This document shows, piece after piece, positions 1 to 5,135 of a DNA stretch of 6,348 bases. The notes under the pieces were generated by a model. The model searched no databases. It was given only the letters and a program-made list of their open reading frames with translations, and was not told where the DNA came from. The stretch comes from an uncultured Anaerolineaceae bacterium (GTDB lineage: Bacteria; Chloroflexota; Anaerolineae; Anaerolineales; Anaerolineaceae), in assembly GCA_937894825.1 (NCBI GenBank), contig CALCQT010000582.1, forward strand, positions 1 to 6,348. The letters run 5' to 3'. A program made the translations under genes and the position numbers. How positions within the stretch are numbered: the first letter of the stretch is position 1; every line of letters starts with the position of its first letter.

Positions 1-869
1 GCCGGCAGCAGTTTGCGGTCATATTGATAGCAACAGCTATAGTCATCCTCCAGGATAAAAGCGCCCGTCCGTTCCGCCCAGGAGACAAGCGCACGACGCC
101 GCGGCAGTGACATGGTGATCCCGGTCGGGAATTGGCAAGAAGGGGTCGTATAAATCGCGGCGGGCTGACAGGATTCCATCTGTGGCACACAGATCCCTTC
201 AGCATCCAGCCCGATCGGGCACAACGGAACACCGTTCTTCCGAAAAGTCGCACGCGTCTGATCATACCCTGGATCTTCGATACAAACGCCCGTTTCGCTC
301 AACGGGAGGATGCCGCAAAGTGCTTCCAGGAAAAACTGCGTTCCCGTCCCAACGATGATCTGCCGGGCTTTGCATTGGATCTGGCGGTAATTCCAGAGGA
401 ACTTCTGAATTTCAGAACGCAGCCCCGGCTCACCTAATGGGCAGCCATATTGCAAAAAGCCGGTCTGATACTCTTCGAAACAGCGATTGACCATTTTCTG
501 CCACTGCCGGAAAGGGAATTCGTTATGCAGCGTTTTCCCAAGCCGGAAATCATAACGGAAGTTCTCAGCGGACTCTGTCACCTCTTCCTGCGCAAGGAAA
601 GTGTCTCCGTTGTTTTTCACACCGGAAAAGCCCGGGAGCATGGCGAAATTCCCGGAACGCGGTTTACTGACCAGAAATCCCTCGCTGTACAACCGGTTAT
701 ATGCCAATTCCACCGTATTCCGGCTGATGTGCAAATCCGCCGCAAGTTTCCGGCTGGAAGGGAGTTTTGTTCCGCTCGGAATTTTTCCGTCCACAATGTC
801 GACGCGAATCTGATCATATAGTTGAACATAGAGCGGAACACCTGTTTCTTCAGTCCAAACCAATCGCAT
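1..869 (-). CDS. MocR-type GntR transcriptional regulator with aminotransferase-like domain (3' end outside window)
   Basis: The frame is open from an ATG at 867-869 to the left window edge (289 codons), so the C-terminus is missing. Residues about 11-78 form a GntR-type winged helix with LPSSR (36-40) and SRNTV (49-53). From about residue 106 the protein follows the fold-type I PLP aminotransferase domain of the MocR family: YGCPLGEPGLR (141-151), GTGTQFFLEAL (174-184), TTPSCQFPTG (241-250) and EDDY (274-277), whose Asp would contact the PLP pyridine nitrogen. The PLP-binding lysine would lie beyond the window. MocR proteins such as PdxR and GabR sense PLP or an amino-compound adduct and act as DNA-binding regulators in the cytoplasm. 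GAAGGA (886-881 on the minus strand) is an acceptable RBS for this start. The gene is divergent from bioYMN, which suggests it may regulate that operon, but its ligand cannot be told from sequence. Confidence 0.9.
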   Translation of the reverse strand, partial: MRLVWTEETGVPLYVQLYDQIRVDIVDGKIPSGTKLPSSRKLAADLHISRNTVELAYNRLYSEGFLVSKPRSGNFAMLPGFSGVKNNGDTFLAQEEVTESAENFRYDFRLGKTLHNEFPFRQWQKMVNRCFEEYQTGFLQYGCPLGEPGLRSEIQKFLWNYRQIQCKARQIIVGTGTQFFLEALCGILPLSETGVCIEDPGYDQTRATFRKNGVPLCPIGLDAEGICVPQMESCQPAAIYTTPSCQFPTGITMSLPRRRALVSWAERTGAFILEDDYSCCYQYDRKLLP

Positions 870-976
870 TCTTTCAAAATTCCTTCATGTTTTGCAATGA
901 TTCTTATTTTCAGTGGAAAACATCGCATCCGGATCCGTCAATTTCACGTTCGGAGTTTTCCTGATACGGTCTTTCA

Positions 977-1012
977 TTTGTTAGTATACACTAACTCTCT
1001 GCGATTAACAAA
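977..1012. promoter_or_regulatory. Inverted repeat with BirA-operator geometry
   Basis: TTTGTTA (977-983) and TAACAAA (1006-1012) form a perfect inverted repeat. Read as nine-base half sites, TTGTTAGTA (978-986) and GATTAACAA (1003-1011) are separated by 16 bases, 34 bp overall. The biotin repressor BirA recognises TTGTWAACC-like half sites in inverted orientation with about 14-16 bases between them. The right half matches TTGTTAACC at 8 of 9 positions and the left at 6 of 9. A second small inverted repeat, GTTAGT-ATAC-ACTAAC (980-995), is nested inside. The site sits in the control region of a biotin transporter operon, which fits BirA, but the MocR regulator could also bind here. Confidence 0.5.
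983..1011 (-). promoter_or_regulatory. Sigma-70-type promoter for the MocR gene
   Basis: On the minus strand TTGTTA (1011-1006, -35) is followed after 17 bases by TATACT (988-983, -10). Both hexamers are good matches with ideal spacing. Transcription would start near 976, giving a leader of about 107 bases before the ATG at 869. The -35 coincides with the right half of the inverted repeat, so anything bound there should block this promoter. Confidence 0.5.
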
Positions 1013-1105
1013 CAGAGATTAAAAAAACAATCAGGGTCATAACACATTTATCCAATGAGCACCCCGCTTTGCCCGCTTTTTTCATCGCAAAACATCACAA
1101 GAAGT

Positions 1106-1133
1106 TTGATCCATCCGGGTTATAGGATATTAT
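1106..1133 (+). promoter_or_regulatory. bioY promoter: Possible bioYMN promoter
   Basis: TTGATC (1106-1111), a 16-base spacer and TATTAT (1128-1133) resemble -35 and -10 hexamers and lie in an AT-rich patch about 90 bases before the bioY start. No better plus-strand promoter is visible in the spacer. If correct, the BirA-like repeat lies about 95 bases upstream of it rather than over it. Confidence 0.3.
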
Positions 1134-1220
1134 ATTGGATTATCAGCGCCGGAAGCAAATCAGCTCCCCCATGCCTGGATATTTTTATCATCATTCTTAT
1201 TCTGAAAGGGAAATTTACAG

Positions 1221-1817
1221 ATGAGTCCGAACTCCAATTCCTCAAATTTGCGCATGACCGTTTATGCCGCATTATTCACCGCATTCATTATCATCGGCGG
1301 TTACATCAGTGTACCGGTGCCGGTCGGACCGGTTCCGATCGTTCTGGCAGATTTCTTTGTGATGTTAACCGCGCTTTTCCTTGGCTACAAATGGGGACCG
1401 GTCAGCGTTGCACTGTTCCTTGCCCTGGGGGCATTGGGCCTTCCGGTCTTCGCGGGCGGGAAAGCGGGGCTGGCGGTTCTTTTTGGCCCCACGGGAGGAT
1501 TTCTTCTGGGCTATTTGTTGCTTGTCATCGTTACCGGTTTACTGACAGAAAAAATCAAATCGGTTTCCGCAAAAGGGACCCTGCTTAAAAACATCGCAGC
1601 GCTCATCGCAGGCAATGTCCTGCTGTATCTTGTCGGCGTCCCCTGGCTGAAAGTCGTTACCAAACTGCCCTGGTCCGGAGCGCTGGCAGCCGGCTTGATC
1701 CCCTTTATTCCCGGCATCATCATCAAAATCGCCGCTGCTGTGATCGTAGCCCAGGTTCTCCTGCCTCGATTCAAGCAAGCGACCGCCCAGTCTGCCCCAC
1801 GGCATGAGGACGCATAA
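1221..1817 (+). CDS. bioY: BioY, substrate-binding S component of the biotin ECF transporter
   Basis: BioY is the membrane protein that captures biotin in ECF transporters and delivers it to the energizing module. The 198-residue product has the normal family length and about six hydrophobic segments (roughly 12-32, 37-58, 59-78, 86-110, 122-143, 152-183). Family-typical stretches are VPVPVGPVPIVLADFF (31-46), GLPVFAGGKAGLAVLFGPTG (73-92), GNVLLYLVGVPWL (131-143) and PFIPGIIIK (161-169). The second stretch, with its GLPVFAGG and GPTGG blocks, is diagnostic. Many BioY proteins have Asp where this one has Ile166 before the conserved Lys169. AAAGGG (1205-1210) lies ten bases before the ATG. The stop codon overlaps the bioM start as TAATG, so the genes are cotranscribed and probably translationally coupled. 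Biotin as substrate is inferred from the BioY family. Confidence 0.95.
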   Translation: MSPNSNSSNLRMTVYAALFTAFIIIGGYISVPVPVGPVPIVLADFFVMLTALFLGYKWGPVSVALFLALGALGLPVFAGGKAGLAVLFGPTGGFLLGYLLLVIVTGLLTEKIKSVSAKGTLLKNIAALIAGNVLLYLVGVPWLKVVTKLPWSGALAAGLIPFIPGIIIKIAAAVIVAQVLLPRFKQATAQSAPRHEDA

Positions 1818-2566
1818 TGCCGATTGTTGAAGCGCGGAACCTGTCGCACGTATTCGCGGATGGAACCGCTGCCATCGAAGATGTCAATCTGCAAATTGAG
1901 CCCAAAGAATTCGTCGTTATTGCCGGCCCGAACGGTTCAGGGAAGACGGTATTTATCCGTCACCTGAACGGTCTGCTGGCCCCCACCCGGGGTCAGGTTC
2001 TCATCAATGGAGAGTCTATCGCGAAGAATCTGCTACAGACCCGAAAAAAAGTGGGCATGGTGTTTCAGGATTCTGACAGCCAGATCGTCGGACAGACCGT
2101 TGAAGAAGACGTCGCGTTTGGTCCCGAAAATCTCAATCTGCCACCGGAAGAAGTGGAAAAACTGGTCAGCGAATCGTTGCAGGCAGTAGGCTTGGAAAGC
2201 TATGCGGCGCAGAATCCGCACACCCTGTCCGGTGGGCTGAAAAAGAAACTGGCCATTGCCGGGATTCTGGCTATGAAGCCGGAAGTCATCATTTTTGACG
2301 AGCCTTTTGCCGGCTTGGATTATCCTGGGACTGTTCAGGTGCTAAAACAAATTGTGGCGCTGCACGCATCCGGGCACACGATCCTCCTGGTCACCCATGA
2401 ACTTGAAAAAGTTTTGGCACACGCAAACCGCCTGATGATCATTTCTCAGGGCAAACTGGTGAAAAATGGCGCCCCGTCCGAAGTGATCGGCAGTTGCGAA
2501 AGTTATGGCATCCGGATGCCGCTGCGGGAAAATGAAGGGATCGAGACTTTGACGTGGCTCAAATGA
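1817..2566 (+). CDS. bioM: BioM, ATPase (A component) of the biotin ECF transporter
   Basis: This is a CbiO/EcfA-type ABC ATPase of 249 residues that hydrolyses ATP at the cytoplasmic face to drive biotin uptake with BioN and BioY. Visible motifs are Walker A GPNGSGKT (37-44), Q-loop MVFQD (Gln84), the ECF-typical VEEDVAFGPENL (95-106), signature LSGGL (137-141), Walker B VIIFDEP (157-163), D-loop AGLD (165-168) and the switch histidine His194 in VTHE. The signature has Leu in place of the usual final Gln, which is tolerated in ABC proteins. The ATG overlaps the bioY stop by one base, and the gene ends in an ATGA overlap with bioN. A single ATPase gene in the operon implies a BioM homodimer, as in dedicated BioMNY systems, rather than the EcfA1/EcfA2 pair of shared modules. 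Confidence 0.93.
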   Translation: MPIVEARNLSHVFADGTAAIEDVNLQIEPKEFVVIAGPNGSGKTVFIRHLNGLLAPTRGQVLINGESIAKNLLQTRKKVGMVFQDSDSQIVGQTVEEDVAFGPENLNLPPEEVEKLVSESLQAVGLESYAAQNPHTLSGGLKKKLAIAGILAMKPEVIIFDEPFAGLDYPGTVQVLKQIVALHASGHTILLVTHELEKVLAHANRLMIISQGKLVKNGAPSEVIGSCESYGIRMPLRENEGIETLTWLK

Positions 2567-3312
2567 TGCTTTTCCATTATGTCCACAAAAACACACCCCT
2601 GCACACGATGGATGGCAGGATTAAAGTGCTTTGTCTGGTCTTACTGAGCCTGACCGCCAGCCTGGCTACCGATGTCTCGGACTATCTGCTGCTGAGCGCC
2701 GTAATCCTGACAGCGCTCTTTGTCTCACGGCTGCCGCTGATTCCACTGCTTCGGGATATGAAATTTTTCCTGTTTCTGATTCTCTTTGTATTTGTGATGA
2801 ACGCGATCGGCACGGGCGGGGAACCGATCCCGGATTTTCCAATCCGGAGTGTTTCGGTGGCAGGAATCCTTACGGGAGCGATGTTCGCCTGGCGCCTGAT
2901 CCTGATTATCATTCTCTGCGCAATCATGACCGGCACCACGTCGCTGCTGGTGCTGAAAAAGGCGATCGAATGGGGCCTGCGCCCGATCCCTTTTATTCCC
3001 GAAACCAGGGTGGGGACCATGGTCAATCTGACCTTCGTTCTGATCCCGGTCGTTTTGGATCAATATACGGAAATGTCGGTTGCGCAAAAGGCCCGCTGTG
3101 TTGATTCAAGAAAAAATCCGGTCAAACGGGTAATGTTTATTACCTTGCCGCTATTGAGCAACATTTTCCGAAAAACCGACGAACTGATTTTTGCAATGGA
3201 AGCGCGCTGTTATTCAGAGGAACGAACCAAAGCGGTTTTTATGAAAGTTTGTCCGATGGACTGGCTGATTCTGCTGATCTGCGTCCTGACAATTATCCTG
3301 ATGATTGTTTAA
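2563..3312 (+). CDS. bioN: BioN, transmembrane T component of the biotin ECF transporter
   Basis: This CbiQ/EcfT-family membrane protein (249 residues from the ATG at 2563) couples the ATPase to BioY. The N-terminal HKNTPLHTMDGRIKVL matches the family's opening segment. Hydrophobic stretches lie at about 22-36, 41-60, 66-84, 97-124, 152-165 and 232-249. The two cytoplasmic coupling-helix motifs are AQKARC (174-179) and AMEARC (211-216, followed by YSEERT). Both carry Ala-Arg-Cys where the family consensus is Ala-Arg-Gly. I chose ATG 2563 because it makes the classic ATGA overlap with the bioM stop (2564-2566). A GTG at 2554, 13 bases after GAAGGGA, is the alternative and adds three residues. 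It is the last gene of the transporter operon, 58 bases before the next ORF. Confidence 0.92.
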   Translation: MMLFHYVHKNTPLHTMDGRIKVLCLVLLSLTASLATDVSDYLLLSAVILTALFVSRLPLIPLLRDMKFFLFLILFVFVMNAIGTGGEPIPDFPIRSVSVAGILTGAMFAWRLILIIILCAIMTGTTSLLVLKKAIEWGLRPIPFIPETRVGTMVNLTFVLIPVVLDQYTEMSVAQKARCVDSRKNPVKRVMFITLPLLSNIFRKTDELIFAMEARCYSEERTKAVFMKVCPMDWLILLICVLTIILMIV

Positions 3313-3326
3313 TAAACGAATTGCAG

Positions 3327-3379
3327 AGTTTTCATATAGTATAATAGACAGAAAGTGTCTATTATACTATATGAAAACT
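3327..3379. promoter_or_regulatory. Perfect 24-bp inverted repeat over the abiEi promoter and start codon (probable autoregulatory operator)
   Basis: Bases 3327-3350 and 3356-3379 are exact reverse complements, 24 pairs around the five-base centre GAAAG. The left arm contains TATAAT (3340-3345), a consensus -10 hexamer, and the right arm contains the same hexamer on the opposite strand plus the ATG at 3371. AbiEi antitoxins are known to repress their own promoters by binding inverted repeats, so this is most simply the AbiEi operator. No good -35 and no clear Shine-Dalgarno are visible, and a start near 3352 would give a leader of only about 19 bases. Confidence 0.75.
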
Positions 3380-4012
3380 ACAATCCTTAACGCTTTTGAT
3401 GCCCTGCCATACTTTACGACGGAAGCGGTTAAACAGCTTTTTGACGATCAGGTTGCCGTCGGAACCGTTCAAACAGCGCTGTATCGCTGGACAAAATCCG
3501 GAAGGATCATACGGCTAAAAAAAGGCGTCTATATGACCCGCCGTTTTTTTGAGTGGCACCGGTCGGATGCCGAATTCGCGCCTATGATCAGCGCAATTTT
3601 GATTCCCCAGTCTTACCTTTCTTTGGAATTTATCCTGCAGCGTAATGGCATTCTTACGGACATCACCTATCCGGTATCCGCGGTTACGCTCAAACAAACT
3701 CGTGTTTTCGAGAACACCCTCGGCGCCTTCACCTACCGCAACATCAAAAAAGACCTTTATTCGGGATTTACGATCTCAGAACATATGGGGATTTCAATCG
3801 CGCAGGCAACCGTGGCCAAGGCGCTATTCGACTACCTGTATTTCCGTTCCGAGTCAAGTATTGGAAACAATCCAGCCGAAGAACTACGGCTTACTCTGGA
3901 AGATTTCACCGACACGGATCAGGATGAATTCGCATCTTTTGTCGAAATCAGCAAAAGCAAAAAGATGGATCGGATTTATAAAAGTCTGAGGAGAACTATA
4001 TGGCGACAATAA
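3371..4012 (+). CDS. abiEi: AbiEi-family antitoxin / winged-helix repressor
   Basis: In AbiE systems, described as type IV toxin-antitoxin, AbiEi counteracts the nucleotidyltransferase toxin AbiEii and represses the shared promoter. The 213-residue product starts with the AbiEi winged helix: LPYFTTEAVKQLF (12-24), TVQTALYRWTKSGRI (32-46) and the wing RLKKGVYM (48-55). The C-terminal antitoxin domain follows, with SYLSLEFILQRNGIL (81-95), FTYRNIKKDLYSGF (120-133) and ATVAKALFDYLYF (146-158). ATG 3371 is preferred because an upstream TTG at 3305 would place the inverted repeat inside the coding region and overlap bioN. The gene ends in an overlap with a strong SD and an ATG at 4000, the arrangement expected for abiEi-abiEii, but the second gene is broken. 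The family call is firm. Present function as an antitoxin is doubtful without its toxin. Confidence 0.85.
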   Translation: MKTTILNAFDALPYFTTEAVKQLFDDQVAVGTVQTALYRWTKSGRIIRLKKGVYMTRRFFEWHRSDAEFAPMISAILIPQSYLSLEFILQRNGILTDITYPVSAVTLKQTRVFENTLGAFTYRNIKKDLYSGFTISEHMGISIAQATVAKALFDYLYFRSESSIGNNPAEELRLTLEDFTDTDQDEFASFVEISKSKKMDRIYKSLRRTIWRQ

Positions 4013-4023
4013 TCCACAAATGA
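4000..4023 (+). pseudogene. abiEii: Remnant 5' end of the abiEii toxin gene (seven codons left)
   Basis: GAGGAG (3988-3993) lies six bases before ATG 4000, the best Shine-Dalgarno in this part of the window. It overlaps the last 13 bases of abiEi, as toxin genes usually do in AbiE operons. The frame reads MATIIHK and then TGA (4021-4023). No continuation of a nucleotidyltransferase is found in any plus-strand frame up to 4411, where the opposing gene ends. I infer that a former abiEii was cut off almost at its start, with the junction within or just before the palindromic repeat block. That it was abiEii specifically is inference from gene order. A real seven-residue peptide cannot be excluded. 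Confidence 0.55.
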
Positions 4024-4055
4024 TTAGGGAGTCAAAAGTAGGATTCCTGCGCCTA

Positions 4056-4106
4056 TGAATGTTCTAAACTTTTTCGTGCTTTGCACGAAAAAGTTTAGAA
4101 CATTCA
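4056..4106. repeat. Perfect 24-bp hairpin at the left end of the repeat element
   Basis: Bases 4056-4079 and 4083-4106 are exact reverse complements around the loop TTT. The stem contains a T5 run and ends in CGTGC at the loop. The T and A runs are inside the stem and no U-tract follows it, so it does not look like an ordinary rho-independent terminator. It is separated by two bases from the large palindrome that follows. Confidence 0.85.
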
Positions 4107-4108
4107 GT

Positions 4109-4319
4109 TTGTCATCTCGACTCTCGAAAGGGACGCACCAGCGTCCCGTCGAGGTGGAGAGAACCTCAACGATCAGTTCAGGTCTGAAATTCCCCAGAGT
4201 AAAATTCTTAGTAAAAAAAGTGGTTTTTTTCGCGTAACCTTCCTCTGGACGATACCAGACCCCTACTGGATTTTGAGGGTCTCTCGACTCAAGCACTTCT
4301 TCGAGAGTCGAGATGACAA
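4109..4319. repeat. Large imperfect palindrome of two inverted repeat units (MITE/BIME-like)
   Basis: Terminal 20-base inverted repeats, perfect, lie at 4109-4128 and 4300-4319. Nested pairs continue inward: 4157-4169 with 4273-4285 (12 of 13), GGTCTG 4181-4186 with CAGACC 4256-4261, CCAGAG 4194-4199 with CTCTGG 4243-4248, and A7 4213-4219 with T7 4224-4230. All the inner pairs share an axis near 4221. Extra local hairpins are GGGACGC-ACCA-GCGTCCC (4130-4147) and TCTCGACTC with GAGTCGAGA (4282-4290, 4305-4313). Each half therefore looks like one copy of a unit that begins GTCATCTCGACTCTCGA, has a variable inner hairpin, and ends in a purine-rich GAGAGA-type block. The two copies lie head-out in opposite orientation. 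No transposase is present. Confidence 0.8.
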
Positions 4320-4322
4320 TCC

Positions 4323-4363
4323 TGTTGCAATTTTTGTGCGCGTTGCGCACAAAAATTGCAACA
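4323..4363. repeat. Perfect 19-bp hairpin at the right end of the repeat element
   Basis: Bases 4323-4341 and 4345-4363 are exact reverse complements around the loop GTT. Like the left-end hairpin it begins with TG, has a T5 run, and ends in a GTGC-type sequence next to a three-base loop, though the stems are otherwise different. It begins three bases after the large palindrome. It could stop or stabilise transcripts arriving from either side, but it lacks a terminator U-tract. Confidence 0.85.
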
Positions 4364-4411
4364 CTTTCAAAAATGAGATGTTATGCCTTTGACACCCACA
4401 TCAAAAATACT

Positions 4412-4987
4412 TCAGACCCGCAGGCTGCCGCGAAATCCCCGCCCGGAATAGTAAGACTGCGCACCATTGTGATAGACAAAGACTGTGTTATAGCGCCGGT
4501 CGGCAAAGAGCGCGCCGCCCAGTTTCCGGATCTCGACAGGCGTCTTCAGCCAGCTCGAAGTTTTTAAGTCGAATTCACCAAGTTTCTGTAATGACCGATA
4601 TTGTTCTTCCGTCAGGATCTCGATCCCCATATCGGCCGCCACATCCATGGCGTTGTTCTCCGGCCGGTTCGCCTTACGGGACTCCCAGGCGGCCCGGTCA
4701 TAACAGGTATTCCTGCGGCCTTCCGGTGTTTCCGGCGAACAATCGCAGAAAATGATTTCATCTGTCTCATCGTCAAGGCCCACCACATCCGGTTCGCCGC
4801 CAGTCCGTTCCATTTCGCTGAGTGACCATAGTTTATCCGGTTTTTCCGCCAGTCTGATCCGAACCGCTTCCCATTCAACGCCCTGATGGCGGGATCCGTT
4901 TTTCTCGAAACGGCCCTTCAATCGTGCAAGCAATTCTTCACTCTGATCCGATGACAATTGTCCTTGGACCGTCTGTGTCGTATCCAT
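4412..4987 (-). CDS. DUF4256 family protein
   Basis: The product has 191 residues, about the usual length for the family, and its function is unknown. Recognisable conserved blocks are LSSDQSEELLARLKGRFEKN (11-30), WSLSEMERTGGEPDVVG (54-70), FCDCSPETPEGRRNTCYDR (80-98), ENNAMDVAADMGIEILTEEQ (110-129), KTSSWLKTPVEIRKLGGALF (142-161) and DRRYNTVFVYHNGAQSYY (163-180), ending GFRGSLRV. No signal peptide or membrane segment is visible, so it should be cytoplasmic. The start at 4985-4987 is chosen because AGGGAG lies a few bases upstream and family similarity begins just after it. An in-frame start at 5167 would overlap the upstream gene and add about 60 residues unlike the family. It lies only 23 bases after the T-run of the terminator of the preceding gene. 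Confidence 0.88.
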   Translation of the reverse strand: MDTTQTVQGQLSSDQSEELLARLKGRFEKNGSRHQGVEWEAVRIRLAEKPDKLWSLSEMERTGGEPDVVGLDDETDEIIFCDCSPETPEGRRNTCYDRAAWESRKANRPENNAMDVAADMGIEILTEEQYRSLQKLGEFDLKTSSWLKTPVEIRKLGGALFADRRYNTVFVYHNGAQSYYSGRGFRGSLRV

Positions 4988-5009
4988 TTCCACTCCCTGC
5001 GAACTTAAT

Positions 5010-5058
5010 AAAAAAAATACGCCGATATGTTTCCATTGTACCGGATAACACATCGGCG
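5010..5058 (-). terminator. Rho-independent terminator after the DUF35/thiolase genes
   Basis: On the minus strand bases 5058-5047 pair with 5031-5020 (11 of 12, the exception being a G·U pair in RNA), with a 15-base loop. The stem is followed by TA and then eight T (5017-5010). It lies 77 bases after the stop of the DUF35 gene at 5136 and ends 23 bases before the DUF4256 start. An A8 run at 5059-5066 on the plus strand precedes the stem on the minus strand as T8. The loop contains TACAAT on the minus strand, a possible -10 for the DUF4256 gene. Confidence 0.75.
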
Positions 5059-5135
5059 AAAAAAAATATTCTCTTCTACTGTCTGTACCGCATACCGTTC
5101 GATCGCTCCTCCGGCAGCGGCCATTTGTTGCGGAT

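Larger units (their letters stand above)
870..1220. other. Divergent regulatory spacer between the MocR gene and bioY
   Basis: This is a gene-free stretch of 351 bp. It contains the leader of the regulator gene (minus strand), a BirA-like inverted repeat at 977-1012 overlapping a minus-strand promoter, and a weak plus-strand promoter candidate at 1106-1133. I see no convincing small ORF, tRNA or known riboswitch in it. Frames that cross it lack good ribosome binding sites and are shadows of bioY or of the regulator. Confidence 0.7.
4013..4411. other. Gene-free region holding the palindromic repeat element
   Basis: These 399 bases have no credible gene. They consist of the abiEii stub, about 32 bases of unassigned sequence (4024-4055), the composite palindromic element (4056-4363), and about 48 bases of spacer before the end of the DUF4256 gene. 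Short frames here on both strands run through the inverted repeats and encode mirrored repeat sequence, not recognisable protein. Confidence 0.75.

Noticed and set aside
132..964. Several plus-strand ORFs of 65-123 codons
   Set aside because: They lie opposite the MocR regulator gene or its leader, whose minus-strand frame is continuous to the window edge and full of family motifs. They have no recognisable protein similarity.
1021..1220. Riboswitch or attenuator in the bioY leader
   Set aside because: The C-rich stretch near 1062-1085 has no complementary G-rich partner, and I see no conserved riboswitch core or terminator hairpin.
3305..3370. Upstream TTG start for the AbiEi gene adding 22 residues
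   Set aside because: It would overlap bioN and put the perfect inverted repeat inside coding sequence. The family-like N-terminus begins at the ATG at 3371.
4024..4350. Minus-strand 108-codon and plus-strand 60-codon ORFs in the repeat region
   Set aside because: They run through the palindromes, so the two strands encode mirrored versions of the same repeat sequence. There is no RBS and no known protein family.
4056..4363. Integron attC-like site or IS200/IS605 end
   Set aside because: The stems are perfect rather than imperfect with bulges, no GTTRRRY/RYYYAAC core pair is present, and there is no recombinase or TnpA gene nearby.
4024..4390. Target-site duplication flanking the repeat element
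   Set aside because: I compared the bases just outside 4056 and 4363 and found no matching direct repeat, so insertion by classical transposition is not shown.
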